A stretch of 5,016 nt of DNA, taken from assembly GCA_900757695.1 (NCBI GenBank), contig CAAEOU010000105.1, positions 1-5,016 of the forward strand, in the 5' to 3' direction. The DNA is from an uncultured Oscillospiraceae bacterium. Lineage in GTDB: Bacteria > Bacillota_A > Clostridia > Oscillospirales > Oscillospiraceae. A program made the translations under genes and the position numbers. Positions 1-4,440 of the stretch are shown here, one piece after another. Position 1 is the stretch's first letter. Every line of letters starts with the position of its first letter. The notes under the pieces were generated by a model. That model was not told the origin of the DNA, made no database searches, and was given only the letters and a program-made list of their open reading frames with translations.

Positions 1-1
1 C

Positions 2-538
2 TCCCGTGACGACAACAATTACAACACCGTCAATGTCCGTCATATTCTGGTGAAGGTCGCCACCTCCGGTGATAACAGTACCTCCACCGATGCCGATTGG
101 GCCGATTGCAAGGAAAAGATCGATGAGATCCAGAAGGAGTGGGAGGCCACCGATCAGACCGAGGACGATTTTGCGGCACTGGCCACCGAAAAGTCTGAGG
201 ATACCGGCTCCGCTTCCAACGGCGGCCTTTATGAGGGCGTCTACAAGGGCCAGATGGTCACCGAGTTCAACGACTGGTGCTTTGACGCAAGCCGCAAGGT
301 CGGTGACACCGCCATCATCAAGACCTCCTATGGCTATCACCTGATGTACTTCTCCGGCACTGGCGATCTCTACTGGAAGACCCTTGCCGACACTTCCAAG
401 CGCAACGCAGATTACACCGCATGGTACGACGATTTCTCTGCCTCTTATGAAGCAAAGAAGAGTACCATGGGCCTGTGGTTCACCAATAAAGAGCTGGCTC
501 AGCTGTCCGGCTCCACCAGAACCACTGCTGCGAACTAA
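2..538 (+). CDS. Parvulin-type peptidyl-prolyl cis-trans isomerase, 3' part (5' end outside window)
   Basis: The frame is open from base 2 to a TAA at 536-538, giving 178 visible residues. These carry a parvulin (PpiC/rotamase) domain: the first strand VRHILVK (visible residues 12-18), then a charged insertion rich in D, E, S and T (about 19-60), DFAALATEKSED, the glycine turn NGGLYEG, GQMVTEFNDW, and the closing strand YGYHLMYF. Parvulins catalyse proline isomerisation and act as folding chaperones. In Firmicutes, relatives such as PrsA are usually exported, so an extracytoplasmic role is likely, but the signal or anchor would lie upstream of the window and cannot be seen. A helical tail of about 55 residues (TGDLYWKTLAD onward) follows the domain. 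The long loop between the first strand and the first helix is common in clostridial members. A terminator follows directly, so this is the last gene of its unit. Family assignment is secure; the exact orthologue is not. Confidence 0.9.
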   Translation, partial: SRDDNNYNTVNVRHILVKVATSGDNSTSTDADWADCKEKIDEIQKEWEATDQTEDDFAALATEKSEDTGSASNGGLYEGVYKGQMVTEFNDWCFDASRKVGDTAIIKTSYGYHLMYFSGTGDLYWKTLADTSKRNADYTAWYDDFSASYEAKKSTMGLWFTNKELAQLSGSTRTTAAN

Positions 539-547
539 CACGAACGA

Positions 548-580
548 AAAGGAGCCCGGACCTTCTGTCCGGGCTCCTTT
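548..580 (+). terminator. Intrinsic terminator after the parvulin gene
   Basis: A perfect 13-bp stem pairs AAAGGAGCCCGGA (548-560) with TCCGGGCTCCTTT (568-580) around a 7-base loop. It starts ten bases after the stop codon. The T tract is short (TTT then CT), but the A-rich 5' base and GC-rich core make it a convincing Rho-independent terminator. It could also work for the opposite strand because the stem has A on the left and T on the right. Confidence 0.88.
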
Positions 581-613
581 CTAAAAGTGATAAGAATTTG
601 AAAGGAAGATTCC

Positions 614-1324
614 ATGGATCAGTTTTTACGGGAAGCCATGTTTTACGGCGAAGCGGCGCTGGAAACCCTTGCAGGAAAGCACGTTATGGTATTTGGCATT
701 GGCGGCGTAGGCAGCTATACCGCTGAAGCCTTGGGACGTGCAGGGGTGGGGCATATCACGCTTGTGGATAACGACACCGTGGGCGTTACCAACCTGAACC
801 GCCAGCTCTGTGCGCTGCACTCCACACTGGGCCAATATAAATCCGACGTCATGGCCGCCCGGCTCCGGGATATCAACCCGGAGGCCGAGATCTGTTCCCT
901 GCCCCAGCTCTACGACGAGGCGCATAAGGAAGATTTTTTCTCGCTGCACCCGGATTATATTGTAGATGCCATTGATCTGGTTTCCTGTAAGCTGAGCCTG
1001 ATCGAAACCGCTAAGACACGGAATATCCCCATCATCTCTGCCATGGGTACCGGAAACAAACAGGATCCCAGCCGTTTTCAGATCACGGATATCAGTAAAA
1101 CCACCGGCTGTCATCTGGCCCGCATCATGCGCCGGGAGCTGCGGAACCGGGGCATCACGCACCATACGGTTCTGTTCTCTGATGAGGTTCCCATCTCTCC
1201 CCTGCCGCTGGAAGCGCCGCCACCGGGCAGACGAAGCATCCCCGCTTCTCTGTCTTGGGTCCCTTCCTGCGCAGGTCTGATGCTTGGAGGATACGTGGTG
1301 AGAGATCTGCTGGGGGTTCTTTGA
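614..1324 (+). CDS. tcdA: tRNA threonylcarbamoyladenosine dehydratase TcdA (ThiF/E1-like)
   Basis: This 236-residue protein of the ThiF/MoeB/E1 superfamily matches TcdA (CsdL/YgdL). TcdA uses ATP to dehydrate t6A at position 37 of ANN-decoding tRNAs to the cyclic form ct6A. Visible motifs, in order: LREAMFYGEAAL with the conserved Arg (R6); the nucleotide-binding glycine motif GIGGVGS (28-34); VDND (51-54); NLNRQ (60-64), with N62 and R63 typical of adenylation; K76; DAID (118-121); the TcdA-type stretch SKTTGCHLARIMRREL (161-176); and the C-terminal WVPSCAGLMLGGYVVRDLLG. The length is slightly below the 268 residues of E. coli TcdA, as in many Firmicutes. The ATG at 614 is chosen because an AAAGGAAG Shine-Dalgarno (601-608) lies just upstream and the N-terminus aligns with the family. 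No convincing promoter was found in the 33 bases after the preceding terminator, so read-through is possible. A hairpin follows 27 bases after the stop. Confidence 0.93.
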   Translation: MDQFLREAMFYGEAALETLAGKHVMVFGIGGVGSYTAEALGRAGVGHITLVDNDTVGVTNLNRQLCALHSTLGQYKSDVMAARLRDINPEAEICSLPQLYDEAHKEDFFSLHPDYIVDAIDLVSCKLSLIETAKTRNIPIISAMGTGNKQDPSRFQITDISKTTGCHLARIMRRELRNRGITHHTVLFSDEVPISPLPLEAPPPGRRSIPASLSWVPSCAGLMLGGYVVRDLLGVL

Positions 1325-1347
1325 TTTCAGCAGTCTTTATGTATAAA
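1321..1347 (+). promoter_or_regulatory. Weak candidate promoter for the TauE/SafE pair
   Basis: TTGATT (1321-1326) and TATAAA (1342-1347) resemble sigma-A -35 and -10 boxes, but the spacer is only 15 bases, which is suboptimal. If used, transcription would start near 1354, inside the 5' arm of the hairpin at 1351-1383. Support is limited to the hexamer match and to the need for some promoter after a putative terminator. Confidence 0.3.
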
Positions 1348-1350
1348 TCG

Positions 1351-1383
1351 CTCCCTCCTGTGGAAACCTGCCACGGGAGGGAG
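1351..1383 (+). terminator. Hairpin after tcdA whose 3' arm holds the next gene's Shine-Dalgarno
   Basis: CTCCCTCCTGTGG (1351-1363) pairs with CCACGGGAGGGAG (1371-1383), 13 bp with a single T-G wobble, around the 7-base loop AAACCTG. TTTT follows at 1384-1387, so it can act as an intrinsic terminator for tcdA, though the T tract is short. The GGAGG at 1376-1380, inside the 3' arm, is also the only good Shine-Dalgarno for the ATG at 1391. In any transcript that contains both arms, that ribosome binding site would be buried. Confidence 0.75.
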
Positions 1384-1390
1384 TTTTAAC

Positions 1391-1747
1391 ATGAAAGAAA
1401 AATGGAAATATGCCCTCAGCGGAGCTGCCGCCGGAACCGCCAATGGCCTGTTTGGCGCCGGAGGCGGTATGATCCTGGTGCCGCTGCTGACACGCTGGGC
1501 CAAGCTGCCGGATAAAAAAGCCTTTGCCACCTCCATCAGTATCATTGCCCCCATGTGCCTTGTATCCATTGTGATCTATTATTTTCAGGGAAGCCTTGCG
1601 CTCTCAGATTCGCTACCTTATTTGGTTGGCGGCCTGCTGGGTGGCCTGCTGGGCGGAAAGCTGTTTGGAAAAGTCTCCGCCACGTTTCTCCACAGGGTGC
1701 TGGGGCTCCTGATCTTATACGGCGGCATTCGGAGCCTGATATGCTGA
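1391..1747 (+). CDS. TauE/SafE (TSUP) family half-transporter, first of a pair
   Basis: This is a very hydrophobic 118-residue membrane protein. It shows the TauE/SafE signature near its N-terminus: GAAAGTANGLFGAGGGMILVPLL (residues 11-33, glycine cluster 22-26), followed by a KLPDKKAFATS loop. Further hydrophobic segments lie at about 48-66, 76-93 and 97-117, so roughly four membrane spans in all. Full-length family members are about 250 residues with two similar halves; they export anions such as sulfite, or take part in sulfonate and organosulfur metabolism. This protein is only half that size and has its own start, Shine-Dalgarno (GGAGG at 1376-1380) and stop. Its 3' end overlaps the next gene by 7 bases (ATGCTGA), which suggests translational coupling and an obligate partner. 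The substrate cannot be read from the sequence. Confidence 0.85.
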   Translation: MKEKWKYALSGAAAGTANGLFGAGGGMILVPLLTRWAKLPDKKAFATSISIIAPMCLVSIVIYYFQGSLALSDSLPYLVGGLLGGLLGGKLFGKVSATFLHRVLGLLILYGGIRSLIC

Positions 1748-2097
1748 CCTTTATTGCCGCACTGGCTGCCGGACTCATTACCGGCATTTTATCCGGTTTT
1801 GGCATTGGCGGCGGAACAATTTTAATGATCTATCTCACAGGCTTTGCAGGAATGGCTCAGAAGACCGCCCAAGGGATCAACCTGCTCTATTTTCTCCCAA
1901 CTGCCGCAGCGGCCCTGCTGATCCACAGCAAAAATCGTCAGGTGGAATGGAAGGCCGTACTTCCTGCCGCCCTATGCGGCTGCCTCACAGCCGGGATCCT
2001 CAGCATGGCGGCCATGCATATGGAGCTGGATCTGCTCCGCCGACTCTTTGGCGGCTTTCTGATTCTCACAGGGATTGCAGAGCTGCGGAAAAAATAA
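1741..2097 (+). CDS. TauE/SafE (TSUP) family half-transporter, second of a pair
   Basis: This also encodes exactly 118 residues and is a second TauE/SafE half. It has ALAAGLITGILSGFGIGGG (7-25) with the same glycine cluster as its neighbour, offset by one residue. It continues with a KTAQGINLLYFLPT loop and span (41-62), a charged loop HSKNRQVEWK (62-71), a span at about 72-92, and a final span ending in ELRKK. The open frame extends upstream to an ATG at 1555, but that stretch lies over the first gene and encodes a polar, unrelated sequence. The ATG at 1741, overlapping the upstream stop, gives a protein that aligns end to end with its neighbour. It has no strong Shine-Dalgarno of its own, so reinitiation after the first half is the likely mode. 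Together the two halves would make one full-size transporter in the membrane. The substrate is unknown. Confidence 0.85.
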   Translation: MLTFIAALAAGLITGILSGFGIGGGTILMIYLTGFAGMAQKTAQGINLLYFLPTAAAALLIHSKNRQVEWKAVLPAALCGCLTAGILSMAAMHMELDLLRRLFGGFLILTGIAELRKK

Positions 2098-2098
2098 G

Positions 2099-2143
2099 TT
2101 TGGACCGGAGTTTCCAGCACACAGTGCCACGCTCCGGTCCAAA
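2099..2143. terminator. Hairpin between convergent genes, possibly bidirectional terminator
   Basis: TTTGGACCGGAG (2099-2110) pairs perfectly with CTCCGGTCCAAA (2132-2143). The 21-base loop contains a smaller GCAC-ACA-GTGC hairpin (2117-2127). It begins two bases after the TauE/SafE stop and lies 15 bases beyond the ruvX stop. On the minus strand a TTATTTTTT run follows the stem; on the plus strand only an ATCATTTCTG stretch follows. It therefore looks better suited to ending ruvX than the plus-strand unit, although position and stem quality support use in both directions. Confidence 0.65.
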
Positions 2144-2158
2144 ATCATTTCTGTTCTC

Positions 2159-2578
2159 TTAAAACCCTGTCCCCAAAAAACGAAGATATCCCTCTAGGAT
2201 CAGGGATGCCGCAACCGCATCCACATTTTTTCGGTGCTGCTTCATCTTCTTCCCGCCTGCCGACAGGATATTATGCGCCTCAATGGTGGTCCGGCGCTCA
2301 TCCCACAAAACCACCTCCATACCGGTTCGCTGCTCCAGCATCTGCGCAAATTCCCGGTAGAGATCCGCTCTTGGCCCCTCAGAACCGTCCATATTCTTCG
2401 GGAAACCCATGATCAGCCGTTCCGGCTTTTTTTCCTGCACCAGCGCCGCCACCTTGTCGGCAGCTTTTTCCCGGTTCCACTCTGAGATCACCGTGGTAAA
2501 GCCCACGATCATCCCCGAGGGATCTGAAACGGCAACGCCCGTCCTTGCATCGCCGTAATCCAGTGCCATTACCTTCAT
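2159..2578 (-). CDS. ruvX: RuvX/YqgF family RNase H-fold nuclease (pre-16S rRNA processing / Holliday junction resolvase)
   Basis: The protein has 139 residues, the normal family length. It opens with MKVMALDYGDARTGVAVSD, containing the first catalytic Asp (D7) of the RNase H-like fold. It continues with ERLIMGFPKNMDGSEGPRA (53-71), WDERRTTIEAHNIL (92-105, acidic D93/E94), and KNVDAVAASLILEGYL (117-132), which carries the third conserved acid, D120. YqgF is broadly conserved. It has been linked to maturation of the 16S rRNA 5' end in E. coli, and RuvX homologues have shown Holliday-junction activity in vitro; the sequence cannot decide between these roles. The start is supported by AGGAGG (plus-strand 2586-2591) seven bases upstream. 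The gene stands alone on this strand, with a good promoter at 2615-2643, and runs toward the TauE/SafE pair. Confidence 0.94.
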   Translation of the reverse strand: MKVMALDYGDARTGVAVSDPSGMIVGFTTVISEWNREKAADKVAALVQEKKPERLIMGFPKNMDGSEGPRADLYREFAQMLEQRTGMEVVLWDERRTTIEAHNILSAGGKKMKQHRKNVDAVAASLILEGYLRFLGTGF

Positions 2579-2614
2579 GCCAATTCCTCCTGCTCATCCG
2601 CAATGTTCTGCCTC

Positions 2615-2643
2615 AGTATACCACATTTTGTTTCCCCGGGCAA
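2615..2643 (-). promoter_or_regulatory. Sigma-A promoter for ruvX
   Basis: Read on the minus strand, TTGCCC (2643-2638) and TATACT (2620-2615) are separated by exactly 17 bases, and TGG directly before the -10 gives an extended -10 (TGGTATACT). Transcription would start near 2608, leaving a leader of about 30 bases before the ruvX start. Confidence 0.72.
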
Positions 2644-2655
2644 GGAATCGGCTGT

Positions 2656-2695
2656 ATCCTGTGATAAATCATATTTTTTCTCAGAAAAACAGGAT
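2656..2695. repeat. Nested inverted repeats in the divergent promoter spacer
   Basis: ATCCTG (2656-2661) is complementary to CAGGAT (2690-2695). Inside lie two further dyads: TGAT-AA-ATCA (2662-2671) and TTTTTC-TCA-GAAAAA (2675-2689). The block sits between the two divergent -35 boxes and upstream of both predicted start sites, so it should act as DNA rather than RNA. It could be an operator, or an AT-rich upstream element or bend for the ribosomal-protein promoter. The function is not known. Confidence 0.45.
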
Positions 2696-2702
2696 TTCCG
2701 TA

Positions 2703-2731
2703 TTGACCGCAAAAAAAATCTGTGTTAGAAT
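2703..2731 (+). promoter_or_regulatory. Strong sigma-A promoter for the rpmG-secE-nusG operon
   Basis: TTGACC (2703-2708) and TAGAAT (2726-2731) each match five of six consensus bases, with a 17-base spacer and a TGT extended -10 (2723-2725). An A8 run lies in the spacer. The predicted start is A2738, giving a leader of about 117 bases before rpmG. This is the best promoter in the window and fits a highly expressed ribosomal-protein unit. Confidence 0.82.
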
Positions 2732-2776
2732 AGCTTTACCTGTGATTTCGGGCGGGATTTCTATGCCCGTTTTCAG

Positions 2777-2820
2777 CTGCACACGGCCCAATGGGCCATT
2801 CAAATTTTTTATGAGTGCAG
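2777..2820 (+). promoter_or_regulatory. Structured leader of rpmG with terminator-like hairpin (candidate attenuator)
   Basis: Within the rpmG leader, GGCCC (2785-2789) and GGGCC (2793-2797) form a short GC-only hairpin with loop AAT. T6 follows at 2805-2810 after a 7-base gap. CTGCAC (2777-2782) and GTGCAG (2815-2820) could close an outer stem around it. The gap before the T run and the short stem make termination uncertain. I do not recognise a known leader family here. Confidence 0.35.
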
Positions 2821-2854
2821 TGATACAGGGAGGCAATTTTAAGGAGGTGCCGAA

Positions 2855-3004
2855 ATGCGCGTTAAAGTGACTCTGAGATGCAATGAGTGCAAGCAAAGAA
2901 ACTACAACACCATGAAGAACAAGAAGAACGACCCCGATCGTCTCGAAATGAAAAAGTACTGCAGATTCTGCAGAAAGCACACCGTTCACACCGAGACCAA
3001 GTAA
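2855..3004 (+). CDS. rpmG: 50S ribosomal protein L33, zinc-binding form
   Basis: This short gene encodes 49 residues, the standard length of bacterial L33. It starts [17 protein letters not shown] and ends [16 protein letters not shown]. Two CxxC pairs (C9/C12 and C36/C39) form the zinc ribbon of the C+ type; many bacteria also carry a zinc-free paralogue. L33 sits in the large subunit near the E site. The ATG at 2855 is fixed by a near-perfect AAGGAGGTG (2841-2849). It is the first gene after the strong promoter at 2703-2731. secE begins 15 bases after the stop, the usual firmicute order rpmG-secE-nusG. No tRNA gene lies between them, unlike in some relatives. Confidence 0.96.
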   Translation: MRVKVTLRCNECKQRNYNTMKNKKNDPDRLEMKKYCRFCRKHTVHTETK

Positions 3005-3019
3005 TGGAGGCTACCGTAA

Positions 3020-3259
3020 ATGGCAGAAGCTAAGAAACAGGAAAAAGAGGGCTTTTTCCGCCGGACCGGCAAGCGCATCAGCAAATGGTTCCGTGAAATG
3101 CGGGCTGAGCTGAAAAAGGTTGTATGGCCCACCAAAAAGCAGGTTCTCCAGAATACTGTAGTCGTTCTTATCTCTGTGCTGGTCATCGGCGTCTTCATCT
3201 GGATCTTCGACGCCATCAGCAATCTGATCGTTCAGTGGCTCATCGGCCTCTTTAACTAA
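3020..3259 (+). CDS. secE: Preprotein translocase subunit SecE
   Basis: This 79-residue single-span SecE is of the short Gram-positive type. A charged N-terminus (1-22) leads into the conserved amphipathic helix WFREMRAELKKVVWPTKKQV (23-42), including the hallmark VVWPT. One membrane helix follows at about 45-66, and the C-terminus is hydrophobic. SecE clamps the two halves of SecY in the SecYEG protein-conducting channel of the cytoplasmic membrane. GGAGG at 3006-3010 lies nine bases before the ATG. The gene sits 15 bases after rpmG and 14 before nusG, so the three are almost certainly co-transcribed from the promoter at 2703-2731. Confidence 0.96.
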   Translation: MAEAKKQEKEGFFRRTGKRISKWFREMRAELKKVVWPTKKQVLQNTVVVLISVLVIGVFIWIFDAISNLIVQWLIGLFN

Positions 3260-3273
3260 GGCAGGGTGACATC

Positions 3274-3816
3274 ATGGCAGAAGAAGCAAAATGGTATGTT
3301 GTCCATACCTATTCCGGTTATGAGAATACCGTAAAAGCCACCATCGAGAAAAGTATTGAGAACCGCCACCTTCAGGATCTCATTCATGAGGTACTGATCC
3401 CCATGGAGACTGTTACCGAGGTAACGGACTCCGGTTCCAAGACCGTTGAACGCAAGATTTACCCCGGCTATGTACTGCTGAAGATGATCATGACCGACGA
3501 GGCATGGTACATCATCAACTCTGTTCGCGGCGTTACCGGCTTTGTCGGCGCTGACGCGGACGCAAAGCCGATGATTCGAGCCATTCCTCTCACCGAGGAA
3601 GAGGTTCTGCAGCTCGGCATCGAAAAGCATACCGTTGAGGTTCCCTACACTTTGGGCGACACTGTCCAGATCAACGATGGGCCTCTTACGTCCTTTACCG
3701 GTCGTGTGGATGCACTCGATATCGACAACAATTCCGTCCGCGTGGTGGTTTCCATGTTCGGACGCGAAACGCCGGTTGAGCTGGAGCTCGATCAGGTAGA
3801 GCTGGTTCAGGAATAA
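3274..3816 (+). CDS. nusG: Transcription termination/antitermination factor NusG
   Basis: The protein has 180 residues, typical for NusG. The N-terminal NGN domain spans roughly 5-115. It begins KWYVVHTYSGYEN and contains the RNA-polymerase-facing core ERKIYPGYVLLKM (59-71) and WYIINSVRGVTGFVG (78-92). The KOW domain covers about 125-178, with DTVQINDGPLTSFTGRVDALD and the closing RETPVELELDQVELV. NusG binds the polymerase clamp, modulates pausing, and links transcription with Rho or the ribosome (S10). A short acidic/alanine loop GADADAKPM (92-100) precedes IPLTEEEV. The Shine-Dalgarno is the weaker AGGGTGA (3263-3269), five bases before the ATG. It is followed by a 105-base spacer that holds the rplK leader. 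Confidence 0.97.
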   Translation: MAEEAKWYVVHTYSGYENTVKATIEKSIENRHLQDLIHEVLIPMETVTEVTDSGSKTVERKIYPGYVLLKMIMTDEAWYIINSVRGVTGFVGADADAKPMIRAIPLTEEEVLQLGIEKHTVEVPYTLGDTVQINDGPLTSFTGRVDALDIDNNSVRVVVSMFGRETPVELELDQVELVQE

Positions 3817-3830
3817 TCGGCTCGATCCCC

Positions 3831-3847
3831 CCGGCCCGGCTGGCCGG
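3831..3847 (+). other. GC-rich hairpin between nusG and the rplK leader
   Basis: CCGGCC (3831-3836) pairs with GGCCGG (3842-3847) around the loop CGGCT. It directly precedes the L1-like motif beginning at 3848 and has no T tract, so it is not an obvious terminator. It may be part of the folded leader or a processing or stability element. Confidence 0.4.
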
Positions 3848-3900
3848 AACGTGGGAGGGGTGTTATACTCCGCCAAATATACGCTATGCGTATCACCACA
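3848..3900 (+). promoter_or_regulatory. Candidate L1-binding autoregulatory leader upstream of rplK
   Basis: The segment opens with AACGTGGGAGG and closes with ATCACCACA. GTGG (3851-3854) can pair with CCAC (3896-3899). Inside are two hairpins: GGGGT (3857-3861) with ACTCC (3867-3871), one G-T wobble, and ATACGC (3879-3884) with GCGTAT (3888-3893) around the loop TAT. The GUGGGAG...ACCAC frame imitates the L1-stalk site in 23S rRNA (GGUGGGAG...AUACCACC), and L1 is known to repress its own L11-L1 operon by binding mRNA. T6 (3901-3906) follows the closing stem at once, so attenuation is also conceivable. The leader identity is inferred from motif likeness. Confidence 0.62.
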
Positions 3901-3907
3901 TTTTTTC

Positions 3908-3913
3908 AGGAGG
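3908..3913 (+). promoter_or_regulatory. Shine-Dalgarno fixing the rplK start
   Basis: AGGAGG (followed by TG) lies eight bases before ATG 3922. It favours that start over the in-frame ATG at 3886, which has no such site and falls inside the leader structure. Confidence 0.85.
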
Positions 3914-3921
3914 TGCTCTTC

Positions 3922-4347
3922 ATGGCACAGAAAGTAACAGGTTATATCAGACTGCAGATCAATGCCGCTAAGGCTACTGCTTCTCCTCCGGTTGGCCCTG
4001 CTCTGGGTCAGCACGGTGTTAATATCGCTCAGTTTATTAAGGAATTCAACGAGCGCACCAAGGATCAGGTTGGTTTCAAGATCCCCGTTGTAATCACGGT
4101 TTATGCCGACCGCAGCTTCACCTTCATCACCAAGACTCCCCCCACCGCTACCCTCATCATGAAGGCTGTCGGCGTGGAGAAGGGCTCCGGCGAACCCAAC
4201 AAGAATAAGGTTGCCACCATCACCAAGGCCCAGGTCAAGGAGATCGCTGAGAGAAAGATGCCCGACCTCAACGCAGCTACCATCGAGGCTGCAATGAGCA
4301 ACGTGGCCGGCACCTGCCGCTCCATGGGCATTACCGTGGTAGACTAA
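3922..4347 (+). CDS. rplK: 50S ribosomal protein L11
   Basis: From ATG 3922 the product is 141 residues, the exact canonical L11 length, starting [20 protein letters not shown]. The N-terminal domain (1-70) contains the proline stretch [14 protein letters not shown] (21-34), the region tied to thiostrepton binding and to RelA activation. After the linker, [23 protein letters not shown] leads into the rRNA-binding C-terminal domain (about 76-141), ending [18 protein letters not shown]11 binds the GTPase-associated region of 23S rRNA at the base of the L7/L12 stalk. An in-frame ATG at 3886 would add [12 protein letters not shown], which has no counterpart in the family and overlaps the leader, so it is rejected. 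The gene lies between two similar L1-like leaders, and rplA follows after 93 bases. Confidence 0.97.
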   Translation: MAQKVTGYIRLQINAAKATASPPVGPALGQHGVNIAQFIKEFNERTKDQVGFKIPVVITVYADRSFTFITKTPPTATLIMKAVGVEKGSGEPNKNKVATITKAQVKEIAERKMPDLNAATIEAAMSNVAGTCRSMGITVVD

Positions 4348-4360
4348 TTAACCAGCATCC

Positions 4361-4391
4361 GAGGTTAGCGCAAATCTGTAAAGCGTGCCTC
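4361..4391 (+). other. Imperfect hairpin in the rplK-rplA spacer
   Basis: GAGG (4361-4364) pairs with CCTC (4388-4391). After a small internal loop, GCGC (4368-4371) pairs with GCGT (4383-4386, one wobble) around an 11-base A-rich loop. It ends three bases before the L1-like motif. No T tract follows, so it is unlikely to be a terminator; it may be part of the rplA leader fold. Confidence 0.35.
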
Positions 4392-4393
4392 AT

Positions 4394-4425
4394 AACGTGG
4401 GAGGATTTTTCCGACGAACCACTAT
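4394..4425 (+). promoter_or_regulatory. Candidate L1-binding autoregulatory leader upstream of rplA
   Basis: AACGTGGGAGG (4394-4404) repeats the first 11 bases of the rplK leader exactly. GTGG (4397-4400) pairs with CCAC (4419-4422). An internal GGA-TTTT-TCC mini-hairpin (4403-4412) leaves GA on one side and GACGAA on the other as an asymmetric internal loop. This is a compact copy of the 23S rRNA L1 site, where GGUGGGAG faces CCGAC...GAAAUACCACC. The rplA Shine-Dalgarno starts at 4426, four bases after the stem, so L1 bound here would plausibly block initiation of its own gene. Confidence 0.72.
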
Positions 4426-4432
4426 AAGGAGG
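4426..4432 (+). promoter_or_regulatory. Shine-Dalgarno fixing the TTG start of rplA
   Basis: AAGGAGG lies eight bases before TTG 4441. No ATG or GTG in the correct frame is near, so this site decides the start. Confidence 0.85.
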
Positions 4433-4440
4433 ATATTCAA

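Noticed and set aside
626..1165. Minus-strand open frame of 179 codons opposite tcdA
   Set aside because: It mirrors a well-conserved ThiF-family gene and has no motif or ribosome binding site support.
1555..1740. N-terminal extension of the second TauE/SafE half back to ATG 1555
   Set aside because: The extra 62 codons overlap the first half in another frame, encode a polar, non-membrane sequence, and break the end-to-end match between the two halves.
2577..2870. Plus-strand open frame of 97 codons across the ruvX-rpmG spacer
   Set aside because: It crosses both divergent promoters and has no coding character; only its last 35 codons could be translated from the mapped promoter, and these are listed as a low-interest possibility.
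3861..3869. Extended -10 sequence TGTTATACT before rplK
   Set aside because: It is a good hexamer match, but the -35 position (TGGCCG) is poor and the bases fall in a hairpin of the L1-like leader. A start near 3876 would remove that leader's 5' strand. Internal transcription is possible but not supported enough to annotate.
3256..4014. Long open frame on the minus strand (252 codons) opposite nusG and the start of rplK
   Set aside because: It lies wholly opposite clearly recognisable NusG and L11 sequence, has no family motifs, and would need to span a leader. It is a by-product of codon bias.
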